64,000 nucleotides of DNA from Pseudanabaena mucicola str. Chao 1806 (lineage in GTDB: Bacteria; Cyanobacteriota; Cyanobacteriia; Pseudanabaenales; Pseudanabaenaceae). Every line of letters begins with the position of its first letter. The first letter of the stretch is position 1. Position numbers and translations under genes: made by a program. The stretch lies in NCBI RefSeq assembly GCF_030323025.1, contig NZ_CP097329.1, positions 1,147,001 to 1,211,000 of the forward strand, in the 5' to 3' direction. Of this stretch, positions 18,352 through 27,608 are shown piece after piece. A model generated the notes under the pieces. That model did not search any database. It was given only the letters and a program-made list of their open reading frames with translations, and was not told the DNA's origin.

Positions 18352-18431
18352 GGTAGTCATGCAATGTAATTGTGTTGCGGGCGCTTCGCGCCCGCAACAC
18401 AATTACTAAAAAATTACTTTGCAGCCCTACC
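18352..18431. repeat. Family C palindromic element (near-perfect)
   Basis: GGTAGTCATGCAATGTAATT at the left, GCGGGCGCTTCGCGCCCGC in the centre and GCAGCCCTACC at the right. The two outer ends match the two alternative ends seen in other copies. Confidence 0.82.
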
Positions 18432-18582
18432 TATTAATGATCAGCGCATAGTATCTATAGCTGTAGTCACTTGCATTATGGACTTGCGATTAATTAAAGT
18501 ACCTGCGGCTTTGACTTTGCTCAGTTAACGTTAAAACTCGGTAAGACCTTTTTTCTCGTCAAGTCTCTTAGAACAAATCAAA

Positions 18583-18633
18583 AAACCAGAAGATGAATTA
18601 CTCTTAGAATCTTCAAAACTCATCTTCTGGTTT
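18583..18633. terminator. Bidirectional hairpin between convergent genes
   Basis: AAACCAGAAGATGA pairs with TCATCTTCTGGTTT (14 bp) across a 23-base loop, followed by a second AT-rich hairpin (about 18640-18676). It lies between the convergent M23 peptidase and CTERM-protein genes. Confidence 0.7.
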
Positions 18634-18667
18634 GTTAGAAATTTTTAATTGATTTTTCAAAAATCAA

Positions 18668-19483
18668 TTAAATTTCTGTATTTTTCTTTGCTTTCAAGTT
18701 TTTTCTAAGCTTGTTAAGTCCAAAGCCTAACCCAAGTAAGCCAATACCAAGTGAAGGATCAAAGTCAAAAGGAATAGACTGGACAGAAAATTGATTAAAA
18801 CCAGCAGCTTGATTGTCAGCACCTCCTCCAGTGGGTTCTGTCAAGGATATCGAAATTCCGTAATTACCTGCTGTTAATCCCGAAGTATTGACACTTGTTG
18901 AAAATGCTTCCTGCTTATATTCAAAGGCATAGTATGATCCATTGTTGGCGTATGTGCCAGTACCAGTATCAGGAGCAGTAAGATTTAAAAAGTTTCTCGC
19001 AACAGTAGAATTATCACCTACTCCTGTAAATCTAATAAGTTGCACCAAAAAATTGGGAGGCGTAAGTAATGGATCGGCAGTTCCTCTAAAAATATAATTG
19101 AAGGTGATTTGTAAAGGCTGATTTAAGTCTGCACTAGTTAAAGTAAAAGCATTTGCAGCATTCATCTTAATTGTAGAGTTAGTTCCTTGTGATGAGCCAC
19201 TTATCTTGTCAGTTCCCAAAGCTCCTACAGAAATGAAATCAGATGAAAAGAAACTATTAAAAGAGTCAGTTGCGTTAAGACCTGTTAAAGTTTCTGAATC
19301 AGAGCTTGTATTTAAAGTACCTGTAGATGAAGCAGCATTACTAGTGTTCCCAGCAACAGTAACTGAAAAACTTGAGATTGGAATAGATGTCAAACCAATA
19401 GCATTAGATGCGCCTACAGATGAGAAGAACAATATGCTCGTTGCCCCTGTGATCGCCAAACTCTTGTCTTTAATGAAAATCAT
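18668..19483 (-). CDS. Exported surface protein with PFE/PEP-CTERM-like sorting tail
   Basis: A 271-residue protein with an N-terminal signal (LAITGATSILFFSSVGASNAIG) and a Ser/Thr/Asn/Gly-rich beta body. The tail is SIPFDFDPSLGIGLLGLG followed by a basic end (LNKLRKNLKAKKN). This is the short motif, membrane helix, basic cluster plan of exosortase-type signals; the IPFDFDPSLG variant is the cyanobacterial PFE-CTERM type. It is probably exported, processed and anchored at the surface, or released into the matrix. The body is not a recognised enzyme. The promoter lies in the 320 bp upstream (19484-19802), which holds no other gene. Confidence 0.8.
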   Translation of the reverse strand: MIFIKDKSLAITGATSILFFSSVGASNAIGLTSIPISSFSVTVAGNTSNAASSTGTLNTSSDSETLTGLNATDSFNSFFSSDFISVGALGTDKISGSSQGTNSTIKMNAANAFTLTSADLNQPLQITFNYIFRGTADPLLTPPNFLVQLIRFTGVGDNSTVARNFLNLTAPDTGTGTYANNGSYYAFEYKQEAFSTSVNTSGLTAGNYGISISLTEPTGGGADNQAAGFNQFSVQSIPFDFDPSLGIGLLGLGFGLNKLRKNLKAKKNTEI

Positions 19484-19802
19484 AATGTTAATTCGTGAAA
19501 AATTAGACTTGAGTACCTTAAGGTGTCTCTTTGATTTTGCTTATTTAAGTAAGACTAAAAGCTATACTTAGATGTGTTGACGATCACATACGTTAACATG
19601 AGTTCGATAGTGCCTTTTGTGAGACATTTCGCACCTTGCGAATAGCGCTAAGTTATATAATGATAGCAACCACAGTTGTATTTAAGCATAGTTAAGATGT
19701 TTATGGCAACATTACAAAATATAGAAAAGCAGTAAATATCTTTATACTATCTCACCAAAATAGTTGTGGCACAAAATGCCGCATTTTTGGGTTTAGATGC
19801 TA

Positions 19803-20660
19803 CTACACATCGGGCAGAATTGCATCTTGGAAATCAGTAGTATCTGTATTTGCCCCCGTAAAAATAGTTTTACTCAAATTTGCATTGTTAAACTCCGCAC
19901 GATTGAGATCCGTACGGCTGAGGTCAGCTCCGATAAAATATGCCTCACTGCAATTTGTACCGCGCAAATCTGCTCCCAACAAATCGCAGCCACAGAGATT
20001 AGCGCGATAGAGATTTGCTCCAATTAAATTAGCACGACAAAGATTAGACTCACTGAGATTAGTATCGACAAGCGTTGCACCGATCAAATCTGCACCTACT
20101 AAGGACGCAACATTGAGACTACTGTGAGAAAGATCGGCTTCGCTCAGATTAGCTCGACTAAAATCAGTTCCTCCGAGATTCGCTTCCCGTAGTTCGGCAC
20201 GAATAAGATTTGCGCCAACTATAATTGCACCAATCATGCTGACCCCATTTAGGCTGGACATATTGAGCTTAGCAATTGATAAATTTGCGCGATCAAGGTT
20301 CGCAAGGCGAAGATTGGCTCCGCGCAAGTCAGCACCACTTAAATTGGTATTACTGAGGTTCGCTTCACTTAGGCAAATCATGATGAGATGGGATGAGCTA
20401 AGATTTGCACCGCTTAGAGTGATACCTCGGAGGTTTGCCATACTCAAGTCGGAACCACGCAAATTAGCAGAGGTGAGATTGACATTCCGTAGACTTGCTC
20501 CACGCAAATTAACCATACTAAGATCAATCCCTGAAAGGTCAACATTCTCTAACTGAATTTCACTGAGATCAACACCACGAATATCAGGATATTTTTCGCG
20601 CCATCTGTTCCAGCTATCTACGCCTTGATTCAGCAGCTTTATAAATTCATCGATCGCCAC
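19803..20660 (-). CDS. Pentapeptide-repeat protein
   Basis: A 285-residue protein. After a 30-residue N-terminal helix (FIKLLNQGVDSWNRWREKYP) it consists almost wholly of A(D/N)LXX pentapeptides (ANLRGSDLSMANLRG, ADLSHSSLNVASL). This predicts a right-handed quadrilateral beta helix of roughly ten coils. Such proteins are abundant in cyanobacteria; some mimic DNA, most have no known role. No signal peptide is visible, so it is probably cytoplasmic. The N-terminal WREKYP helix occurs in several cyanobacterial members and may be a docking element. Confidence 0.9.
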   Translation of the reverse strand: MAIDEFIKLLNQGVDSWNRWREKYPDIRGVDLSEIQLENVDLSGIDLSMVNLRGASLRNVNLTSANLRGSDLSMANLRGITLSGANLSSSHLIMICLSEANLSNTNLSGADLRGANLRLANLDRANLSIAKLNMSSLNGVSMIGAIIVGANLIRAELREANLGGTDFSRANLSEADLSHSSLNVASLVGADLIGATLVDTNLSESNLCRANLIGANLYRANLCGCDLLGADLRGTNCSEAYFIGADLSRTDLNRAEFNNANLSKTIFTGANTDTTDFQDAILPDV

Positions 20661-20707
20661 AGTTAATCCTTACTTGTAAAGTGAGAAAACTTTAATCTTC
20701 TCAAGTA

Positions 20708-20798
20708 TATAGCAGACCTAAAATTATTTGTATATTTTTGGGTTTATGGAAGCTCATCCCGAAGATATGCACTTTTGTAAACCATTTAGGATTGCTAT
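20708..20798. repeat. Family E element, degenerate copy
   Basis: Ends TATAGCAGACCTAAA and TTTAGGATTGCTATA are inverted repeats. Inside are a degenerate GGGTTTATGGAAGCTCAT / ATGCACTTTTGTAAACC stem. Same element, in the other orientation, as 42465-42555. Confidence 0.72.
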
Positions 20799-20808
20799 AA
20801 ATCCTAAG

Positions 20809-22560
20809 TTAATACTTGCGTTCTTGGGGGGTAAAGCGATCGCGATCAATATTTTGTAAGCTCATATCAACGCGGCGATCGCTAGTTTTGACCTGACCAT
20901 TTTCTAAATAGCCGAGAGTATGTTTCAGGTAATTAGCATCATCACGAATGGGATAGTCTTCGCGAGAATGTGCACCACGACTTTCCTTGCGCGATAAAGC
21001 ACTGGACATAATAATTTCACTGACAGTAAACAAGCTGCGTAATTCGATCGCTTGCATCAGTTCCATATTAAAAACCGTACTGCGATCATCAACTAGCAAA
21101 TCATGATCATAGCGATCGCGAATAGTTTGGATTTTTTGTAAACCGTCTTTGAGGCGTTGATCATCACGGAAGATGCCACAATGCTCGGTCATCGTATCTT
21201 GCAATTGTTGGCGAATATCGGCAATGCGAGATGTACCTTGCTTGGCTAACATTCTTTTGAGCTTAGCCTCGGCATCGATCAGGTAGGGGCGCGACACAAG
21301 CTTAGGCATGGAGCGATCGCTGACATATTCGCCGATTTTTTCACCAGCACGTTTACCGAAAACGACACACTCTAAAAGTGAATTTGCACCCAAGCGATTT
21401 GCTCCATGGACGGACACACAAGCCGTTTCCCCTGCGGCAAAAAATCCTGTAATCGGCTGACTATCTGAGCCAAGTACTTGACAATTGATATTCGTAGGAA
21501 TGCCCCCCATCGAGTAATGAACCGTAGGACGGACGGGCAAAGGATGTTCAATACAGTCCACGCCTGCGAGGCGCAAACCTTCCTCCCTTGCAAAGGGAAT
21601 ACGACTGAGGATTTTCTCTTTCCCTAAATGGCGCACATCGAGATATACATAATTACCGCCATTGATGCCGCGACCTTCCATAATTTCACAAGCAATATTG
21701 CGCGATGTAATATCTCGGGGTGAGAGTTCCATCCGATTTTTGCTGATGGGGTAATTTGCCATAAAGCGATCGCCCAAATCATTAATCAAATAAGCTCCCT
21801 CCCCACGCACCGCTTCCGAAATCAGCACACCCACAGGATATAAACCAGTTGGATGGAACTGCACAAATTCCATATCCTGTAGAGGCAAGCCAATATTTGC
21901 GGTCAAACATAGTCCATCCCCCGTTGAGGCAAGATCATTAGAGGTGGTATTAAATACGCGCCCATAGCCTCCTGTTGCCATTAATACTGCCTTAGCCCGA
22001 AATACTTCTATGCGTGAAGTTTCTAAACTATAGGCAACTACACCCTTAACTTCAGTTCCATTTGTGCCATCTTCATAAATTAAATCCATGACATACCATT
22101 CTTGGTAAATCGTGCCACCGAGTCGCATCAGATTCATCACCAATTCATGTAAAATCGCGTGTCCCGTTTTGTCTGCGGCATAGCAAGCGCGACTATAGGT
22201 ATGTCCGCCAAAGGGTCTTTGGGCAATCTTGCCATCTTCGGCACGGGAAAAGAGAACCCCTAAATGTTCCAAATCAATAATTACTTCAGGAGCCGATTGG
22301 GTTAAAACCTGCACAGCATCCTGATCGGCGAGATAATCGGAACCCTTAATCGTATCGAACGCATGAGTCAGCCAGTCATCATTATCGACATTTTTGAGGG
22401 AGGCGGCGATGCCTCCTTGGGCAGCAACGGAATGCGATCGGATCGGATGCACCTTAGAAATTAAGCCCACGCTTAGATTAGGATAATTTTGGGCAACAGA
22501 CAATGCGGCTCTGGAGCCTGCTAATCCACCACCAATAATTAGTACATCGTGATCAATCAT
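20809..22560 (-). CDS. sdhA: Succinate dehydrogenase / fumarate reductase flavoprotein subunit
   Basis: A 583-residue protein. It has an N-terminal FAD Rossmann motif (DVLIIGGGLAGSRAA), a candidate covalent-flavin His43 in RSHSVAAQGG, the active-site segments FGGHTYSRACY and FVQFHPTG, and the capping-domain Arg block RLGANSLLECVVFG. It oxidises succinate to fumarate and feeds electrons through an Fe-S subunit (not adjacent) into the plastoquinone pool, a major respiratory input at cyanobacterial thylakoids. It is distinct from NadB by the covalent-flavin motif and C-terminus. Single gene, not in an sdh operon, which is normal in cyanobacteria. Confidence 0.94.
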   Translation of the reverse strand: MIDHDVLIIGGGLAGSRAALSVAQNYPNLSVGLISKVHPIRSHSVAAQGGIAASLKNVDNDDWLTHAFDTIKGSDYLADQDAVQVLTQSAPEVIIDLEHLGVLFSRAEDGKIAQRPFGGHTYSRACYAADKTGHAILHELVMNLMRLGGTIYQEWYVMDLIYEDGTNGTEVKGVVAYSLETSRIEVFRAKAVLMATGGYGRVFNTTSNDLASTGDGLCLTANIGLPLQDMEFVQFHPTGLYPVGVLISEAVRGEGAYLINDLGDRFMANYPISKNRMELSPRDITSRNIACEIMEGRGINGGNYVYLDVRHLGKEKILSRIPFAREEGLRLAGVDCIEHPLPVRPTVHYSMGGIPTNINCQVLGSDSQPITGFFAAGETACVSVHGANRLGANSLLECVVFGKRAGEKIGEYVSDRSMPKLVSRPYLIDAEAKLKRMLAKQGTSRIADIRQQLQDTMTEHCGIFRDDQRLKDGLQKIQTIRDRYDHDLLVDDRSTVFNMELMQAIELRSLFTVSEIIMSSALSRKESRGAHSREDYPIRDDANYLKHTLGYLENGQVKTSDRRVDMSLQNIDRDRFTPQERKY

Positions 22561-22625
22561 ATAGTTTTTAGGAAATATCGAAAACTAATCGAAAACTATT
22601 TTTTTCTGGATTGTGAATTATTTCC

Positions 22626-23315
22626 TTAACCACAGCTACCACAATCTGCACCGCCACAATCTAGACTGCCACAATCGCCACAGCCACTGCAATCCATTCC
22701 CGATAAACAGTCAGCATGACCACAATTAAGATCAGAACAACTTAAATCAGGGCATTTCAATCTATCACAGTCCATCACATCTATACCATTGATACAATCA
22801 GCAAAATCAGCGCAATCATTAGAATTGCCACAGTTATTGCTACTTTCACCCCCCTTTGCCTGCGATCGCCTTTTTGAAGCCCATCTCGAACCACCAATAT
22901 TGGGCTGGTCAGGATTTGGAGAATCTTGAGGTTCAGCACTAATATCAGAATCTTGCTCATCATTGGGTTCCCCTGATTCAATTGGCATCGTATTTGCTAC
23001 TAGGCGATTAGCATAATATCGCCGCCTTGACTGACATCTTGTACGACGAGCTTTTAAGATTTCATTGGCTTCACGGCATTCCTGAAAGCGACCTTTGGCA
23101 TTGGCGATCGCTACTAGAATGCCATCCTCGGCAATCACGCGCTTAAAATATTGTGAGCAAGACTCGCAACCATAGAGTACGCGATGGGCACAAGAAAATC
23201 CTTTATGGGGTGAGATAAATCTCTGATAGCCAGCGATCGTCGTAACAGCGATAGTCCTTGTAGCTGTGCTTAAAATATTGGTAACTGGAAGCTTAACAGG
23301 GATTCTCTTTTGCAT
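22626..23315 (-). CDS. YidD-family protein with Cys-rich C-terminal extension
   Basis: A 229-residue protein. Residues about 18-60 match YidD/DUF37 (TTIAGYQRFISPHKGFSCAH, YGCESCSQYFKRVI), a membrane-associated factor that aids YidC-dependent protein insertion; typical YidD is only 70-100 residues. Here an acidic linker (PIESGEPNDEQDSD) leads into a tail of about 70 residues with 14 cysteines in repeated small units such as DLSCSDLNCGHADC and ending GGADCGSCG. The tail could bind metal or form disulfides. The whole chain is in one open frame. It lies 65 bp upstream of sdhA on the same strand. Confidence 0.8.
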   Translation of the reverse strand: MQKRIPVKLPVTNILSTATRTIAVTTIAGYQRFISPHKGFSCAHRVLYGCESCSQYFKRVIAEDGILVAIANAKGRFQECREANEILKARRTRCQSRRRYYANRLVANTMPIESGEPNDEQDSDISAEPQDSPNPDQPNIGGSRWASKRRSQAKGGESSNNCGNSNDCADFADCINGIDVMDCDRLKCPDLSCSDLNCGHADCLSGMDCSGCGDCGSLDCGGADCGSCG

Positions 23316-23438
23316 TTATCGCTACTGCTGATTACTACAATCAATTGGTTACTACAATTAACTAGGCTATGATACAAGAATCTTCAGGCTTCTTACTTAG
23401 TAACCTTAGAAGTGAAGGGTAGTCCTAAAGATTTATTG

Positions 23439-23520
23439 TTAGGACTTACGCAAACCGAATGAATTTATCAGGCTTGAGGTAGATATGTTGCGGGCAAAGC
23501 CCGCAACATATCTACCCATT
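23439..23520. repeat. Family A element (TTAGGACTTACGCAAACC), right end missing
   Basis: Left end TTAGGACTTACGCAAACCGA, then a perfect palindrome GTAGATATGTTGCGGGC / GCCCGCAACATATCTAC. The usual right end TGCGTAAGTCCTAA is absent; a lone AGTCCTAA lies just upstream at about 23421. Confidence 0.75.
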
Positions 23521-23527
23521 GGGTGCT

Positions 23528-26161
23528 TTATTTCTCAGGTTTAGACTTTGCTTCGATCGACTCCAATCGACTCTTGAGGGATTGATTATCCTTACGCAAT
23601 TGCTCGAGTTCTTCGCGCAGTTGCTTTAAGCCTGCATCCTTACCGATCGCCTTTTGGACACGGTGAACGGCTTCATCAGCAGCCCGTCGCACCCGACCAT
23701 CGGGGGTCGAGTCGGAGAGCGATCGCAGAACACCAATTGCTCTAGCACTATCGATTTGTCCCAAAGCCGCAACCACTGCCATTTGCGTTAAAAAGAATGT
23801 CTCTTGGGAAACCACCTGCAACCGATTGAGGATTTTCTCGGTTTTGGGTTTAGTTTGCGACTTGCCAATGGCTCCAAGGGCGCGAATCGAAGCTAGGCGC
23901 AAGGATTGAGGTACATCGGGTTCCGTATATTTGAGGATGGTTTCTAGTGCCTCATCGGATTCCTTGATTTTGGCTAAACCAGCGATCGCTCCTGAACGAA
24001 CCACTTCATTCCAACCTGCGCGTTCTTTGAGAATTGTCTGCAAGAGTTTGACCACTTTGGAATATTCCCGTTCATGACTCAATGCGGCGGCTAATTCACC
24101 CGATAATCTCGCGGCAGTGGCTTCAACTGTATAGCTCGGATCTCCCTTCTTAATGAATGGTTTAATCAAGTCCAAACTCTTCTGTACCTTGTTCTGTGCT
24201 AAACCACTGAGAACTGCATTTCTCACCTTCGCATTGGGATCTTCCAATCCCTTCGCTAATGCTTCAAAAGCTTGATCGAGCTTAATGGAGGCAAGATTTT
24301 CGGCAATTTCCACACGCACACCCCAGAAAGGTTCATCGAGTAAAGCTTGACCGAGGGCTTTCACCGCTTCCAATCCACCTTTTTTCGCCAATGCTTCCGC
24401 CGCTTGGATACGTGCAAGGGGATCGGGGTCAGACTGCAATCCAGCCTTCAGTTCGGCAACACCATATTCGAGGGTGACTTGTTTGAGATAGTGATTCCCT
24501 TGATCGAAGCTAATATACTTGGGTTTAGTCTTTAAAGGGAAAAAGAAAGCCTGTTCTTTCTCAAATACCCGCACTTTGAAAACTTGCGATTCGGAAGCAT
24601 CTTCAAACCCAAAACCAATGGGAATCTTTAAGTCAAAGAGTTCATCCTGAGTTTGGGAAACTGTGACCTTAGCCAAATTGTTATCCCCATCCCAGCTATA
24701 GCCTACCTTGTATTCAGGATGTCCACCACGGAAAACATATTGATCAAAGAGGAAGAGAATATTGCGCCCTGTGGCTTCCTCGATCGCTCTTAATAAATCA
24801 ATTGTTTCCACGGTTTTATGTGCATTTGTCCGCACAAAATGATGAATCGCTTTCCAGAACAAATCTTCACCGAGTTCTGTACGTAGCATGTGGTACACAC
24901 AACCACCCTTCTCGTAGATATGGCGATCATATAGCTCGATCGCTTCGCGATAGACATGAGTTACCATCGGACGACGATAGCGATCGCGATCTTCAGTCAA
25001 ATAATTTCTCGCTTCCCCCAGTCGGTAATAGGCGGCTTCTTCGGCTCCATATTCATGTTCCGTCCACAGAACCTCAGCATAGGTTGCTGCACCTTCCTTG
25101 ACCCATGCATGTGACCAATGCTTAATCACGACTAAATCGCCAAACCATTGATGCGCTAACTCATGGGCAACAAGGCTCTCACTAGAGCGATTATCCAATG
25201 CCGCTCTTTGATCTAAAACACAACGATCAGTCAATAAAGTTGTGGAAGTATTTTCCATGCCACCGAAGATGAAGTCAGCCACACAAACCTGAGCATATTT
25301 CGGAAAAGCGTAATCATAGCCATACTTCTGGCTAAAGAATTCAATCATGCGTGGGGTTTTGCCCATCGTTAAGATTGCTTCATCGACAGTGCGAGATCTG
25401 TCTACATAGTAGGTAACGGGTTTACCTTTCCATACATCTTTGACTTCAACAAAATCACCAATCGCTAAAGTCATCAAATAACTAGGATGCACTTCCTTTT
25501 GATACCAGTGATATATCTTCTCTTTTTTATGTTCCTTAACTTCAATTAATTCTCCATTGGAAATGACATTTAATTCTTTCGGTACGCAAATACGAATTTC
25601 GGAAGTTGCTAATTGTCCAGGGTAATCAAAGCAGGGGAACCAATAGCGCGAGTCTTCATCTTCACCCTGAGTCCAAACCTGTGTGGGTTTATCTGGTTGA
25701 TGCTCCGTGGGCTGCACAAAGTAAATACCACGCTGGGGTTGCACAGCGGCATAGGCGATCGCAATCTCAATTGGCACACTTGCCTTCGTGGATTCATTAA
25801 GATAGATTTTCAAAAATTCGCCATCATAGTCAAACTTACTCTTAGCCTTGGCAGGATCAGGCTTAGCTTCAATTTGATCAGTAATTGCCACCGAGTCGAT
25901 TCGCAAATTCACCGCATCTAAAGTCAAATCGGTTATGCCATCGCGCACAGGACGCAGACGGATTTTAGTAGTTCCTGTAATGGTTTGTTGGGGAATATCC
26001 AGCGCTAAATCGAGGGCAATATGTTCTACCTGTCCAGGTCGATCAGGGTTATAGTGAGGCTTTGCGCCTGGAAGTTGAAAAGATTTATGTTTTTTTGATT
26101 TGTCACTTTCTCCGTCCCAAAAGCCCAATTCTAAACAGCTATTCCACGATTTGCGAGTCAT
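23528..26161 (-). CDS. M1-family metallo-aminopeptidase with C-terminal HEAT repeats
   Basis: An 877-residue protein. An N-terminal beta domain is followed by the thermolysin-like catalytic domain with the exopeptidase motif GGMENTST and the zinc site HELAHQWFGDL (near 332), completed by Glu 18 residues on in WVKEGAATY. A C-terminal run of HEAT-like alpha repeats (about 600-840, e.g. DPLARIQAAEALAKKG) replaces the ERAP-type domain. It ends in a short coiled coil (LREELEQLRKDNQSLKSRL). It removes N-terminal residues from peptides in the cytoplasm. Single gene. Strong family match; peptide preference unknown. Confidence 0.94.
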   Translation of the reverse strand: MTRKSWNSCLELGFWDGESDKSKKHKSFQLPGAKPHYNPDRPGQVEHIALDLALDIPQQTITGTTKIRLRPVRDGITDLTLDAVNLRIDSVAITDQIEAKPDPAKAKSKFDYDGEFLKIYLNESTKASVPIEIAIAYAAVQPQRGIYFVQPTEHQPDKPTQVWTQGEDEDSRYWFPCFDYPGQLATSEIRICVPKELNVISNGELIEVKEHKKEKIYHWYQKEVHPSYLMTLAIGDFVEVKDVWKGKPVTYYVDRSRTVDEAILTMGKTPRMIEFFSQKYGYDYAFPKYAQVCVADFIFGGMENTSTTLLTDRCVLDQRAALDNRSSESLVAHELAHQWFGDLVVIKHWSHAWVKEGAATYAEVLWTEHEYGAEEAAYYRLGEARNYLTEDRDRYRRPMVTHVYREAIELYDRHIYEKGGCVYHMLRTELGEDLFWKAIHHFVRTNAHKTVETIDLLRAIEEATGRNILFLFDQYVFRGGHPEYKVGYSWDGDNNLAKVTVSQTQDELFDLKIPIGFGFEDASESQVFKVRVFEKEQAFFFPLKTKPKYISFDQGNHYLKQVTLEYGVAELKAGLQSDPDPLARIQAAEALAKKGGLEAVKALGQALLDEPFWGVRVEIAENLASIKLDQAFEALAKGLEDPNAKVRNAVLSGLAQNKVQKSLDLIKPFIKKGDPSYTVEATAARLSGELAAALSHEREYSKVVKLLQTILKERAGWNEVVRSGAIAGLAKIKESDEALETILKYTEPDVPQSLRLASIRALGAIGKSQTKPKTEKILNRLQVVSQETFFLTQMAVVAALGQIDSARAIGVLRSLSDSTPDGRVRRAADEAVHRVQKAIGKDAGLKQLREELEQLRKDNQSLKSRLESIEAKSKPEK

Positions 26162-26246
26162 AAACCTTTTTCTCTAAAAATTGGCTGTGATTTCACCATA
26201 GTATAGCAATCTTAAAAAAGTTAGAGAAATCTTACTTCACTACAGA

Positions 26247-26335
26247 TAAGTAGCTAGACATAAGTAAACTAAAAAACCAGAGTTTTATTCCGCCCGCGTA
26301 GTGGGCGGAATAAAACTCTGGTGTTGAGCTACTTA
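26247..26335. repeat. Family B hairpin element
   Basis: TAAGTAGCT...AGCTACTTA ends with a long internal stem CCAGAGTTTTATTCCGCCC / GGGCGGAATAAAACTCTGG. Confidence 0.85.
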
Positions 26336-26534
26336 GCTATATTGTTAAAATTTTCCGATTTACAGGTTATTGATTGAGGGATCAAGTATCAAATTGCTTC
26401 GCTATTTCCTGAATTGATGTATTTTCTGATTAAATTGTTGGGTTCTTATTTGGGAAGTGAATATGTTAGGGGCTATAAAGATCAAGTCAAAGAAATATTA
26501 AGTAAAAGTACTTAGTTGCGCTAACCTTAATGTA

Positions 26535-26629
26535 GTAGGACATATGCAAACCAAACGAATTTGTTGGGTTTGTAGTAGATGTGGTTCGAGCTTTAACTGC
26601 ATCACATCTAACCAATCCGTAAGTCCTAA
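26535..26629. repeat. Family A element, decayed
   Basis: Ends GTAGGACATATGCAAACC and CCGTAAGTCCTAA with a weakened internal stem AGATGTGGTTCGAGC / GCATCACATCT. Confidence 0.65.
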
Positions 26630-26679
26630 GTAGTTTTGTCAAATCACTAATCAGTCATTTTTCCTTAGCACATTTTCTG

Positions 26680-27378
26680 ATGACAACCTTAAACCTTTTG
26701 CAAACTCCGAATATTTCTCCGCGCAGTCAGAAACCTCTAAAGATTACTGCTTTTGGTGATAGCATTATCTACGGCTATGGTGACCCAGTTAATGGAGGCT
26801 GGGTTGAGCAACTGCGACGGCAATGGATGGGGACAGCAGCAGGGCATGTTCTTTATAATTTAGGTGTCAGAGGCGATACATCCGCCCATGTCAATCAACG
26901 CTTAGAGCGAGAATTTTTGCTGCGCGGTGAATTGCGAAATAAAGTTCCTGATTTGATGATTTTGTCAGTTGGGGTCAATGACTCGGCGCGAGTAGCTAAG
27001 CTTGATGGCAAAAGTATTACAGACTATGATCGCTTCACCCTAGAAATCGCGAACTTACTAGACAAAGCGCAAAGTCTCTGCCCAGTAGTCTTCGTAGGTA
27101 TGGTTCCCGTTGATGAATCACGAATGCCATTTCTTAATTGCTTACATTTCAATCACGCAGATCAATTTCGCTATAAAGAATTTACGAAATCAGCTTGCCA
27201 AATGCGCGAGATTCCCTACCTTGATGTATTTGATCTATGGCAAGAACGGGGGCAAGTTTGGATAGGCGATCGCATCTGTGCAGATGGCTTGCACCCAAAT
27301 ACAAAGGGTTATCTCGCACTTTTAGAAGATATTCGTAACTGGCAGCCATTGATGCAATTACAGCCTGTTGAAGCGTGA
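26680..27378 (+). CDS. SGNH/GDSL-family hydrolase
   Basis: A 232-residue protein with block I FGDSIIYGYG (catalytic Ser), block II Gly in NLGVRGDTSAHV, block III SVGVNDSAR and block V DGLHPNTKGY (catalytic Asp and His). These are the four SGNH signatures of small esterases/lipases such as TesA-like thioesterases. No signal peptide is visible, so it acts in the cytoplasm. The substrate is unknown. Upstream is a decayed family A palindrome; downstream family F repeats separate it from the PRC-barrel operon. Confidence 0.9.
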   Translation: MTTLNLLQTPNISPRSQKPLKITAFGDSIIYGYGDPVNGGWVEQLRRQWMGTAAGHVLYNLGVRGDTSAHVNQRLEREFLLRGELRNKVPDLMILSVGVNDSARVAKLDGKSITDYDRFTLEIANLLDKAQSLCPVVFVGMVPVDESRMPFLNCLHFNHADQFRYKEFTKSACQMREIPYLDVFDLWQERGQVWIGDRICADGLHPNTKGYLALLEDIRNWQPLMQLQPVEA

Positions 27379-27388
27379 AGGTAATTTT

Positions 27389-27440
27389 GGGCTTCAACTT
27401 CGCTCAGCCATAAACCGATGGGTGAGCACAGCCGAAGCCA
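27389..27440. repeat. Family F inverted repeat
   Basis: GGGCTTCAACTTCGCTCAGC and GGTGAGCACAGCCGAAGCC form an imperfect inverted repeat related to 34239-34284. Confidence 0.65.
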
Positions 27441-27608
27441 CTCATATCTCATTTTTGCTTCTACAACCTAAAAGTCGTTCAACGTTAAAATACCGACAGC
27501 GATCTAGTCTGCTAGAATCAGGGCTAGGTATTTACTCTCCTATGTAGTTAATGCCCCACTTGTTGGACAACCCACTTGTAAGGAATCATTTAGAGCAACG
27601 TCACAGCC

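Larger units (their letters stand above)
26162..26679. other. Intergenic region with two palindromic elements
   Basis: 517 bp between divergent genes. It holds a family B hairpin (26247-26335) and a decayed family A element (26535-26629). Between them is a short open stretch on the plus strand (YFLIKLLGSYLGSEYVRG) that I do not recognise and that is too short to call. Confidence 0.5.
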
